A stretch of 64,000 bases of DNA, taken from contig JAKOGI010002224.1 of the NCBI GenBank assembly GCA_029747015.1, positions 62,001 through 126,000 of the forward strand, written 5' to 3'. This DNA is from Carnegiea gigantea. Its lineage: Eukaryota; Streptophyta; Magnoliopsida; Caryophyllales; Cactaceae. The notes under the pieces are model-generated. The model was not told the DNA's origin, did not search any database, and was given only the letters and a program-made list of their open reading frames with translations. Every line of letters begins with the position of its first letter. The stretch's first letter is position 1. A program made the position numbers and the translations under genes. Positions 56,016-64,000 of this stretch are shown piece after piece.

Positions 56016-56078
56016 GAAGGATGAGGTCTAGGGTTCTTCGTGGATTGATTTGAAACGTAAGTGGGCTGTGGCAAAGGT

Positions 56079-56258
56079 GGCACGGTCGTGCAAGGGGGCA
56101 CGGTCAGGCCGTGCTATGCTTCGGCTGAAGAAAATACAGAAAAGTAGAGTGGCACGGTCGTGCTTGGCGGCACGGGGGCACCGTGCTCCGTCTCGACTTG
56201 AAGATTCCTGGAAAAGAATATGGCACGGTCGTGTGTTGTGGCACGGGGGCACCGTGCT
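56079..56258 (-). promoter_or_regulatory. Three palindromic hairpin pairs in the leader of L
   Basis: Pairs at 56079-56115, 56151-56187 and 56222-56258. On the minus strand they read GCACGG-CCTGA-CCGTGCC or GCACGG-TGCCC-CCGTGCC, each followed by GCACGACCGTGCC or ACACGACCGTGCC, almost as in autonomous J. Confidence 0.75.
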
Positions 56259-56367
56259 GCTTCTCTGGTCTTCAAGACTTCGGATTGCCGGTTTGTGCCT
56301 TTTTTTTTTTTGTATTTTGGCTTTTTGGGATGTGTTTGGGTATGATGTGGGTCACTTAAAAGCCTTG

Positions 56368-56379
56368 GCTCTGATACCA
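56368..56379 (-). other. Primer binding site of L
   Basis: TGGTATCAGAGC on the minus strand, two bases from the LTR at 56382. Confidence 0.92.
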
Positions 56380-56381
56380 AT

Positions 56382-56477
56382 TGATGTAGATGTGGGTGGT
56401 AAGTGAACCAAATCAACTCAAACTCAAACTAAACAAGAATCAACCAAAGAAAAGTGAATATGGTGGAAGATAGTTTG
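56382..56477 (-). repeat. 5' LTR of L, first 96 bp
   Basis: Identical to 53593-53688. It is broken by LTR M at 56478; the left target copy would be GTTTG (56473-56477). Confidence 0.92.
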
Positions 56478-57631
56478 TGATGTATATGTGGGTGGCAAGT
56501 GAACCAAATCAAACTCCAACTCAAATAAGCCAAATTGGAAAGAGAAATGAAAGATGGATGAGATGGATGAAGAACTTCACTACACAAGAAAAAGGGATAG
56601 AACAAGATCTTGTAATTGAGATAATCCTTCACGGAGCCACTCAATGACTTGACCTTGGGCTAATTCTCTTGTCTTAACCAAGGAATCACTCCAATTGGAA
56701 AAGATAGAGAACCTAGAACACCACTTGAATTAGCCAAATTCAAGATATAGAACTAGGAATTTTTGAGACACAAATGAGAATCACTCTCAAAGGTGCTTGT
56801 ATTATTTTGGAAATCTCTTACAATGCTGAATGATTAGCTTCACATGCCCCTCCCCTTTTATAGACTCAGCAAAAGACAATCAAAAGACTCAAATAACTCC
56901 TAACAATTAAAACTAGCTAATGAAAAGTCTAAGAAAAATGAAAAGACACATCATAAAAGGGGGTGGGGGAGGTTACAAGGAATATTCTAGGATTTTTGCA
57001 GCTGATTACATCAATCTAGAAGCATCTAAAACGTGCACAATATCAGCCACACAAATATATGTAACCTAAGACTCTTCATATTCCCAGAATTAATCCTTGC
57101 AGCTGCCTCAACTTCAACAGAGCATAACTTCCAGAATACTCGGCCAAATCACGCGTTCTTGGGCTTGTTAGAAAGCCCTGGAAGTCTATTTTCCAGAATG
57201 GGCTCATTTGCTCAATTTGGATAAGCGGTTTGAAAGTTATGGCCCAAACAATGCACCTATCTCAGACTGGACTGGATCAGCACAATGTATCTTTGAGTGA
57301 TATTTTGCCCAATCAAATGATGTCCAAATTAAACAAAATTGGGCTTATTTGAAAGCTGACATCTTAAACTTCAAAAGCACATGGGCCCTCGAGTTGTGGG
57401 TCCACTTGAGCTTGTCCAAAAGTGGTCACAAAAATCGGGTTCCGCAGGGATGAATTCGGCACCAAATTTCTAGCAAAGTTTAACCTCTTTTTGACCTCTT
57501 CATAGTGTCGTGAGTCTTTGAACTCACTTAATAAGACCAAATAAGCACACTTCCAAGCATGATCTTCTTTGACCCTTTTCTTCTTTGAAATTGGACTTGA
57601 ATAAAAATGATGCATATGGAAATATGCATCA
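56478..57631 (-). repeat. 3' LTR of element M
   Basis: The 1154-bp LM-type LTR starts on the minus strand at 57631 with TGATGCATATTTCC. TATA-like TATAAAAG at 56855-56862 (minus strand). Confidence 0.92.
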
Positions 57632-57669
57632 TACTCCCCGGGTTGTTTTGAGTTTGTCCTCAAACTCAA
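57364..57669 (-). pseudogene. LTR-encoded tail ORF of M
   Basis: The frame reads MSLRTNSKQPGEYDAYFH across the polypurine tract (57632-57641), then HAWKCAYLVLLSEFKDSRHY within the LTR, ending at 57364. It overlaps the end of the upstream ORF by a few bases in another frame. The LRTN..Q.GE.D segment lines up with the polypurine-encoded part of autonomous Pol. In L it is also open. It may be a remnant of the polyprotein C-terminus or a conserved small ORF. Confidence 0.6.
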
Positions 57670-58829
57670 AGGGTTGGCAAGCTTCTCATGAAGGGAGGCA
57701 TGCTTATGAAATGGGAGCTTTGTAGGAAGTGGTCAAAGGGCATCACCTCTAGAGAGATATAGAAGAGGGTGAGGGGAGGATGATAAAACGGGTCATACCT
57801 GGTGAGGAGAAGAGGCGGAAGTGGGAAATCTTCTTTGGGGGCAAGGGTTTGGGAAGGATGAATGAGGGTTAAGGCTTGTCGGTCCTTTTGTGGTTTGAAG
57901 GGTTGGGAAGGTTGAATGGGGGTTAAGGTGAATTCTTCTTGGGTCAAGAGTTGCTCAAACTTTTCAGCAACCCTACATGGCTTCATCACTTCAAGGTCTT
58001 TAACTACATGCTCTTTAATTCTTGGGGTTATGCTCAAATTCACCTCATTATCTTCTTGGCACCCTTCTTCGGTGAAGGATTGCTCAATTTCTTGCACAAT
58101 CTCTTCTTGCTTCAACTCGGATCTTTGGGTCTCAAGTTCAATGGTCTCTTTATCACCACAGTCACCAAAAACAAGAGGTAGGTCAACTAGGCTTGAAGCT
58201 TTTTCTCCAAGGATCTCTTCATCTTTGTTTGGCTTTTGAGAAACCTTCTCTAAGGGAAGTATTTCTTCTTTTTCAACCTTGAGTTCAATTTCTTCTTCAA
58301 GGCTTTCCTCCTGATCGTTTTCTTCTTCCACGGCTTTCCTTTCTTCCAAGGTAATGACCTCGTTATTTGGGCAATCCGTGGATAAGTGTCCAAGCCCTTG
58401 GCACTTGAGACACCTCCTAGGTTGTGGGGGAAAGATCATTTGTGGGGTTGGTTCTTTTTGTGGGGTGGAAGGGAATGAACCCGTGAGCTTAACGGAGATA
58501 CTTTCTTTCATGGGCATGTAAGTGGATGGGTAAAAGGAAACCTTCAACTTACTACTCAATTTCTTCCAAGTTCTCACCTTTTCTTTTCCTTTCTTTTTTC
58601 GCTCAAACTTGTATTTATTCCACCACTGAAGTGCACATCCTCTCAATCTTGAAATAACCACTTTGAACTTCTCTTGGTCACTAAGGATACAACAAGCAAA
58701 AACTCGTTCCACCTTAAATAACCAACCTGCGAACTCTTCCTTTTCGCTATGAAATTTTGGAATTGCAAAACAAGCATATCCAATATCAATAAGAGCTAGT
58801 TCTTTCTCCAAGTTCTTTGAAGACGGCAT
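57666..58829 (-). CDS. Gag-like protein of M, open over 387 codons
   Basis: ATG 58829 (MPSSKNLEKEL). Visible parts: a gag-type region (AIPKFHSEKEEFAGWL, WWNKYKFERKKKGKEKV, SFYPSTYMP, roughly residues 20-110); the CCHC knuckle CLKCQGLGHLSTDC (about residues 140-153); a long Glu/Lys-rich segment; EKASSLVDLPLVFGDCGDKE; an EQLLTQE module; and a Pro/Leu-rich end. There are no catalytic motifs. It is the only open non-autonomous gag-like frame in the window. Compared with L it lacks about 40 residues between two EQLLTQE repeats, as if recombined between them. Probably a structural protein; expression is untested and it may be a decaying frame. Confidence 0.65.
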   Translation of the reverse strand: MPSSKNLEKELALIDIGYACFAIPKFHSEKEEFAGWLFKVERVFACCILSDQEKFKVVISRLRGCALQWWNKYKFERKKKGKEKVRTWKKLSSKLKVSFYPSTYMPMKESISVKLTGSFPSTPQKEPTPQMIFPPQPRRCLKCQGLGHLSTDCPNNEVITLEERKAVEEENDQEESLEEEIELKVEKEEILPLEKVSQKPNKDEEILGEKASSLVDLPLVFGDCGDKETIELETQRSELKQEEIVQEIEQSFTEEGCQEDNEVNLSITPRIKEHVVKDLEVMKPCRVAEKFEQLLTQEEFTLTPIQPSQPFKPQKDRQALTLIHPSQTLAPKEDFPLPPLLLTRYDPFYHPPLTLFYISLEVMPFDHFLQSSHFISMPPFMRSLPTL

Positions 58830-58892
58830 GAAGGATGAGGTCTAGGGTTCTTCGTGGATTGATTTGAAACGTAAGTTGGCTGTGACAAAGGT

Positions 58893-59073
58893 GGCACGGT
58901 CGTGCAAGGGGACACGGTCAGGCCGTGCTATGCTTCGGCTGAAGAAAATGCAGAAAAGTAGAGTGGCACGGTCATGCTTGGCGGCACGGGGGCACCGTGC
59001 TCCGTCTCGACTTGAAGATTTCTGGAAAAATGATATGGCACGGTCGTGTATGGTGGCACGGGGGCATCGTGCT
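58893..59073 (-). promoter_or_regulatory. Three palindromic hairpin pairs in the leader of M
   Basis: Pairs at 58893-58928, 58964-59000 and 59037-59073. The second arm of pair 2 reads GCATGACCGTGCC and one arm of pair 3 is changed (GCACGATGCCC), so decay is visible. Confidence 0.7.
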
Positions 59074-59185
59074 GCTTCTCTGGTCTTCGAGACTCGGATT
59101 GCCGGTTTGTGCCTCTTTTTGTTTTTTTTGTATTTTGGCTTTTTGGGATGTATGTGGGTGTGATGTGGGTCACTTAAGAACCTTG

Positions 59186-59197
59186 GCTCTGATACCA
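59186..59197 (-). other. Primer binding site of M
   Basis: TGGTATCAGAGC on the minus strand, two bases from the LTR at 59200. Confidence 0.92.
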
Positions 59198-59199
59198 AT

Positions 59200-60499
59200 T
59201 GATGTATGTGTGTGTCAAGTGAACCCATAAACTCCAAATCAAATAAATAAGCAAAATTGGAAAGAGAAAAAAGATGGAAGATGAGATGTGATAGAACTTC
59301 TTCATTCACAATACAAAGAAAGGTAAACAGACCTTGACTTGAGATAATCCTTCACGGAGCCACTCAATGACTTGACCTTGGGCTAATTCTCTTGTCTTAA
59401 CCAAGGAATCACTCCAATTGGAAAAGAAAAGAGAACCTAGAACACCACTTGAATTAGCCAAATTCAAGATATAGAACTAGGAATTTTTTTTGGACACAAA
59501 TGAGAATCACTCTCAAGGGTTTGTGCTTTGGAAATTACTTCTGCATTCAATGTTCACACCTTTTATTTATAGGCTAAAGACAAGATCAAAGGACTTAAAA
59601 ACTCCTAACAATTAAAACTAGCTAATGAAAAGTCTAAGAAAAATGAAAAGACACATCATAAAAGGGGGTGGGGGAGGTTACAATGAACATTCTAGACTTC
59701 CTATCAGCTGAAGAAATCCATCCAAGTCGTGCATGATGTCATCCACATGATGTCATGTAACCAAAGTCTCTTCATTTGCCCAGCATTTAATCCTTGCAGC
59801 AGCCTTCACTTCAACTGAGCATAACTCTCAGCACACACGTCCAAATCAGGTGATTCTGGGCTTGTTGGAAAGCCCTGGAAATCTATTTTCCCGAATGGGC
59901 TCATTTGCTCAATTTGGATCAGTAGATAAAAAGTTATGGCCCGAATATTACACCTATATCAGAACTGGACTGGAACAGGACATGTCTTCTTTGAGTAATA
60001 TTTAGCCCAACCAAACGACGTCTAAATTAAACATAATTGGGCTCGTTTGAAAGCTGAGATCTTAAAATTCAAAACCATGTGGAGCCTCAAGTTGTGGGAC
60101 CACTTTAGTTAGGCCAAAAGTGCACACAAAAATCAGGAAATTTCGGGATGAAGGCGGCATTACCTCTTCGGGCATGAACGCCAATTTTCGGCAAAGTTTT
60201 GCAACTTCTTTGACTTCTTGAAGCTTGAGTGAGTCCTCCTTGGGCTGGGCTTGATGGTCTTTGCGCCGTTCATGATGGGCTCCATCATTGAAATGCAAGG
60301 TACTCTTGATCCCCATTTGGAAAACCCGTTTGAAAAAGGCACTTTGACGTTCAAATAGAACTCCATAAAGTGTCTTTTGTCATGAAATTCAAATATTGGA
60401 ACCAAAGAGGAGCCTTGCTATGCATGAACTTGTTTGAAACTTACCTCCCTAGAAGTTGAGTTTAAAGCATGAAAATGATCCCCTTGAAAATATACATCA
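59200..60499 (-). repeat. LTR shared by M (5') and N (3')
   Basis: The 1300-bp LTR starts on the minus strand at 60499 with TGATGTATATTTTCAAGG (N type) and ends at 59200 next to M's primer site. The embedded TGATGGAG is near 60290. TATA-like TATAAATAAA at 59562-59571 (minus strand). Confidence 0.88.
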
Positions 60500-61478
60500 A
60501 TCCCTCTCTCTTCGAAAAGAATTGTCCTCAATTCTTGTTGTGAATGAGGGCATTCTTCTTGACTCAAGAGTTCCTCAATTCCTTCAACAACCCCACATAG
60601 CTCCAAATCGGACACTTGGAATTCTTCAATTTCAAGCTCACCAAATCTTAGAGGTAGGTCACAATTCACCTCATGGTTTTCATGACATCCTTCTTTAAAG
60701 ATCAAGGGTTCTCCATGTTTGCCTTCCTTATCTATCCCTGGATGTCCCTCACTTGTGTTTTCTATTTGTCCCCCCATGGTTATAAGTTCGTCTAGTTCAG
60801 GTTCTAACTGTGGGGATAATGGAACAATGAAATTGTCATAACAAGGATCAAAGTGAGCAACACATGCTATTCCCTTATCTAAATGGTGATCTAGCACAAG
60901 TGGCAAAGGACATGAATAGTCTTCTTGTCCCTCAAGTTCAAAGGTCTCATCATCACCATAGTCATCAAAAACAGGAGGAAGGTCAACTAGGCTTGAAGCT
61001 TTTTCTCCAAAGAATCTCTTTATCTTTGTTGGAGTTAAGTTTCTCCAAATAAAAGAAGGAAGTAGAGCTAGAGTTACAAGCACTCATTGGACTTCCCTTG
61101 TTGAAATGGAGGTTTTTAGAAGAGATTGCCGTTTACCTCAAAGGAAAGAAAAGGATGCTTGTGTAAGTAAGAGGTTGGAGCGAAAGTATCCATTAATTTA
61201 CCTCTTAACTTAACCCATATTGTGATCTTACTTTTCCCTCTCTTCTTCCTCTTATACTTGTACTTTTCCCACCATTCAAGCGCATGGCCGCGGAGCTTCT
61301 TGATAACCACCTTAAACTTCTCTTGTTCATCAATATTGTAGCGAGTGAAGACTTGATCCACTTTGGAAATCCAGTAAGGGAAATCTTCTTTTTGGCCACG
61401 GAACTTTGGAGTTTCAAGGATGATCATCTCCTTTTCAATCAAACCAATCTCTTTTCTCAAGTTCCCAAGAGAAATCAT
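60418..61478 (-). pseudogene. Gag-like protein and acidic region of N, frameshifted
   Basis: ATG 61478 (MISLGNLRKEIGLIEKEM) opens a gag-like domain: ETPKFRGQKEDFPYWISKVDQVF, RGHALEWWEKYKYKRKKRGKSK, YLHKHPFLSFEV. There is no zinc knuckle. The first frame closes near 61116. A second frame reads TKIKRFFGEKASSLVDLPPVFDDYGDDE, an acidic stretch, and LELCGVVEGIEELLSQEE. It then crosses the LTR border into DVYFQGDHFHAL and stops at 60418 (VHA then TAG where K and O have Trp). The frame change (GGA GAA AAA preceded by TTCTTT) is also present in K and O. Confidence 0.8.
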
Positions 61479-61535
61479 GATGGATGAAAGCTTAAGGGTT
61501 CTTTGTGGGTTATGTGTTCGGGCTCTGATACCAAT
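60500..61535 (-). mobile_element. Element N: internal region of a non-autonomous retrotransposon
   Basis: This is 1.0 kb between two LTRs (59200-60499 and 61536-62879), each shared with a neighbour. The primer site is at 61522-61533. The leader between primer site and ORF is only about 45 bp and contains no hairpin pair. Confidence 0.85.
61522..61533 (-). other. Primer binding site of N
   Basis: TGGTATCAGAGC on the minus strand, two bases from the LTR at 61536. Confidence 0.92.
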
Positions 61536-62879
61536 TGATGTATATGTGGGTGGTAAGTGAATCCAAATCAACTCAAATAAACCCAAATAAGAATTGAACC
61601 CCAAAGTAAAGAGAAAAGGGAAGGTTGATTGAGATGGAATGAAAACCATAACAAAAAAACAACGAGATAAACAAGAAAGTTGCACTTGAAGGATAGCCAT
61701 CACCGGAGCCAATCAAGGACTTGTTCTGGGGCAACATCCTCTCGCTTCACCAAGGAATTCACTCCAATGGAGAGAAAAGAGAACCTAGAACATCACTTGA
61801 ACTTGCCAAAATTCAAGATATAGAACTAGGGATTTTTTTTGGACACAAATGAGAATCACTCTCAATGTGTTTGTACTACTCTTGGAAAAGCTTACAACTC
61901 TGATTCAAATGCAACTACATAACCCACCTATTTATAGGCTAAACAAAGATAACCAAAAGACTTAAAAACTCCTAGCAATTAAAACTAGAAAATTGAAAAG
62001 GCTTGGAAAAATAAAAAGACACAAGTTAAAGGGATGGGGGAGGATACAATGAACATTCTATACTTCCTATCAGCTGAAGAAATCCATCCAAGTCGTGCAT
62101 GATGTCATCCACATGATGTCATGTAACCAAAGTCTCTTCATTTGCCCAGCATTAACTCCATGCAGCAGCCTTCACTTCAACTGAGCATTTCTCTCAGCTC
62201 ACACGTCCAAATAAAGTGATTTGGGGCTTGTTGGAAAGCCCTGGAAATCTATTTTCCGGAATGGGCTCATTGGCTCAATTTGGATCAGTAGATAAAACGT
62301 TATGGCCCGAATATTACACCTATATCAGAACTGGACTGGAACAGGACATGTCTTCTTTGAGTAATATTTAGCCCAACCAAACGACATTCCAAATGATTAA
62401 ACATATTGGGCTTGTTTTGAAAGCTGAGAGTCTTAAATTCAAAACCATGTGGAGCCGTCCCGTGTGTGGACCACTTTATTACGGTGCCAAAAGTGCACAC
62501 AGAAAAATCAGGGAAATTTCGGATGAGGCGGTAATTAACCTCTTCTTCGGGCATGAACGGCAATTTTCGGCAAAGTTTTTGCAACTTCTTTGACTTCTTG
62601 AAGCTTGAGTGGTCTCCTTTGGGCTGGGCTTGATGGTCTTTGCGCGTTCATGATGGTCTCCATCATTGAACTGCCAAGGTACGCCTTGATCCCCATTTGG
62701 AAAACCCGTTTGGAAAAGGCACTTTGACATTCAAATAGAACTCCATAAAGTGTCTTTCGTCATGAAATTCAAATATTGGAACCAAAGAGGAGCCTTTCCA
62801 TGCATGAACTTGTTTGAAACTTACCTCCCTTGAAGTTGAGTTTAAAGAATGAAAATGATCCCCTTGAAAATATACATCA
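61536..62879 (-). repeat. LTR shared by N (5') and O (3')
   Basis: The 1344-bp N-type LTR carries many short indels between about 62380 and 62690 compared with K and 59200-60499. TATA-like TATAAATA at 61929-61936 (minus strand). Confidence 0.87.
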
Positions 62880-63863
62880 ATCCCTCTCTCTTCGAAAAGA
62901 ATTGTCCTCAATTCTTGTTGTGAATGAGGGCGTTCTTCTTGAGTCAAGAGTTCCTCAATTCCTTCAACAACCCCACATAGCTCCAAATCGGACACGTGGA
63001 ATTCTTCAATTTCATGCTCATCAAATCTTAGAGGTAGGTCACAATTCACCTCATGGTTTTCATGACATCCTTCTTTAAAGATCAAGGGTTCTCCATGTTT
63101 GCCTTCCTTATCTATCCCTGGATGTCCCTCACTTGTGTTTTCTATTTGTCCCCCCATGGTTATAAGTTCGTCTAGTTCAGGTTCTAACTGTGGGGATAAT
63201 GGAACAATGAAATTGTCATAACAAGGATCAAAGTGAGCAACACATGCTATTCCCTTATCTAAATGGTGATCTAGCACAAGTGGCAAAGGACATGAATAGT
63301 CTTCTTGTCCCTCAAGTTCAAAGGTCTCATCATCACCATAGTCATCAAAAACAGGAGGTAGGTCAACTTGGCTTGAAGCTTTTTCTCCAAAGAATCTCTT
63401 TATCTTTGTTGGAGTTAAGTTTCTCCAAATAAAAGAAGGAAGTAGAGCTAGAGTTACAAGCACTCATTGAACTTCCCTTGTTGAAATGAAGGTTTTTAGA
63501 AGAGGAATTAAAGTCGTTTACCTCAAAGGAAAGAAAAGGATGCTTGTGTAAGTAAGAGGTTGGAGTGAAAGTATCCATTAATTTACCTCTTAACTTAACC
63601 CATGTTGTGATCTTACTTTTCCCTCTCTTCTTCCTCTTATACTTGTACTTTTCCCACCATTCAAGTGCATGGCCTCGGAGCTTCTTGATAACCCCCTTAA
63701 ACTTCTCTTGCTCGTCAATATTGTAGCGAGTGAAGACTTGATCCACTTTGGAAATCCAGTATGGGAAATCTTCTTTTTGGCCACGGAACTTTGGAGTTTC
63801 AAGGATGATCATCTCCTTTTCAATCAAAGCAATCCCTTTTCCCAAGTTCCCAAGAGAAATCAT
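62663..63863 (-). pseudogene. Gag-like protein and acidic region of O, frameshifted
   Basis: ATG 63863 (MISLGNLGKGIALIEKEM). The first frame keeps the gag-like domain and a serine-rich linker (NSSSKNLHFNKGSS) absent from N, then ends near 63363 (NKDKEILWRKSF). The second frame continues FFGEKASSQVDLPP, the acidic segment, LELCGVVEGIEELLTQEE, and the LTR-encoded tail (VYFQGDHFHSL, FEFHDERHFMEF) to 62663. The same one-base difference separates the frames as in N. There is no zinc knuckle and no catalytic motif. Confidence 0.8.
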
Positions 63864-63920
63864 GATGGATGAAAGCTTAAGGGTTCTTTGTGGGTTATGT
63901 GTTTAGGCTCTGATACCAAT
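62880..63920 (-). mobile_element. Element O: internal region of a non-autonomous retrotransposon
   Basis: This is a 1.0-kb internal region with a primer site at 63907-63918, between the LTR at 61536-62879 and the partial LTR at 63921. The leader is short, without hairpin pairs. Confidence 0.85.
63907..63918 (-). other. Primer binding site of O
   Basis: TGGTATCAGAGC on the minus strand, two bases from the LTR at 63921. Confidence 0.92.
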
Positions 63921-64000
63921 TGATGTATATGTGGGTGGTAAGTGAACCAAATCAAACTCAAATAAACCAAAATAAGAATTGAACCAAAGTAAAGAGAAAA
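63921..64000 (-). repeat. 5' LTR of O, cut by the window end
   Basis: TGATGTATATGTGGGTGGTAAG matches the LTRs at 49989 and 61536. Confidence 0.9.

Larger units (their letters stand above)
53593..56477 (-). mobile_element. Element L: non-autonomous retrotransposon (LM type)
   Basis: It has a 3' LTR, a gag-like internal region, a leader with hairpin pairs, a primer site and 96 bp of 5' LTR before M interrupts it. It lacks protease, RT, RNase H and integrase. Confidence 0.9.
56478..59199 (-). mobile_element. Element M: non-autonomous retrotransposon, first unit of a shared-LTR chain
   Basis: Its 3' LTR is LM type, but the LTR next to its primer site (59200-60499) has the outer end of N-type elements, so the two ends do not match. 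Best explained by recombination within the similar R/U5 part of the LTRs. Confidence 0.85.

Noticed and set aside
53593..63920. Right block as a satellite array because units recur
   Set aside because: Units are LTR plus internal region with primer sites and polypurine tracts, of unequal length and type, so they are retrotransposon chains rather than a satellite.
1..64000. Host protein-coding genes or disease-resistance type genes
   Set aside because: Every ORF above about 100 codons can be assigned to gag, pol, a non-autonomous ORF, an LTR or a shadow frame.

Overview
The window is almost wall-to-wall LTR retrotransposon sequence from a flowering plant; I found no host gene, rRNA, tRNA gene, CRISPR array or satellite array. 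The elements are Ty3/gypsy chromoviruses. Reverse-transcriptase signatures ([18 protein letters not shown], [21 protein letters not shown]), a GPF/Y module ending in [10 protein letters not shown], a protease core of IDGGSC, primer sites matching initiator tRNA-Met (TGGTATCAGAGC), LTRs of the form TGATG...CATCA, and a gag-pol frame that runs into the 3' LTR all point to the CRM (centromeric retrotransposon) clade. A pericentromeric or centromeric origin is therefore likely, but this is inference.

I use letters for elements and Greek letters for LTR families. Left block (1-14344): an LTR tail (1-164, + strand) abuts the 3' LTR of minus-strand element B (beta). That LTR is split by + element A (alpha, 205-6004, TSD TATTG). 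B's gag is split by a solo LTR (10417-12156, TSD GTTGC). B's right-hand LTR (13105-14344) is a longer, non-autonomous type. Middle block (14345-25128): two minus-strand gamma elements, C and D, fused by a deletion inside a shared LTR at 21170/21171.

Right of that, an old, decayed + strand element E (25129-25343 and 32229-34944) is split by the young minus-strand beta element J (25344-32228, TSD CGGTG) and then by + strand gamma element F (34945-36345). F is broken by delta LTR G0, which holds + strand delta element G (36528-49228, TSD ATTTT), whose 3' LTR holds the gag-only epsilon element H (43577-48670). G0 is broken again at 49989 by the right block (49989-64000), a minus-strand chain of non-autonomous elements K, L, M, N and O, plus solo LTR P (50049-51794, TSD GAATT). 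In M-N-O single LTRs are shared between neighbours and their types do not match.

Autonomous copies carry Gag (coiled coil, retrotransposon-gag domain, CCHC knuckle), protease, RT, RNase H, integrase (HHCC, DDE, GPF/Y) and a family-specific tail read from inside the 3' LTR. All are inactivated by few lesions: one frameshift in A; one frameshift plus a stop in each of G and J; three stops in C; a YFDD-to-YFYD change plus an insertion in B. The non-autonomous elements keep a gag-like ORF, a zinc knuckle, an acidic region and an LTR-encoded tail, and would need proteins from autonomous relatives.

The most interesting signal is a recurrent palindromic hairpin pair, GCACGG-N5-CCGTGC followed by GCACGACCGTGC. 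It lies in the 5' untranslated part of every intact leader examined except the short leaders of N and O. It sits in the gag leader of alpha, beta and gamma elements and in LM-type non-autonomous elements, but in the U5 end of the LTR in delta and epsilon. It is a candidate genomic-RNA dimerisation or packaging signal. Other notable points are the LTR-encoded tails, a conserved unnamed domain in the non-autonomous LTRs, LTR boundary expansion, a shared frameshift and a filler-DNA junction.
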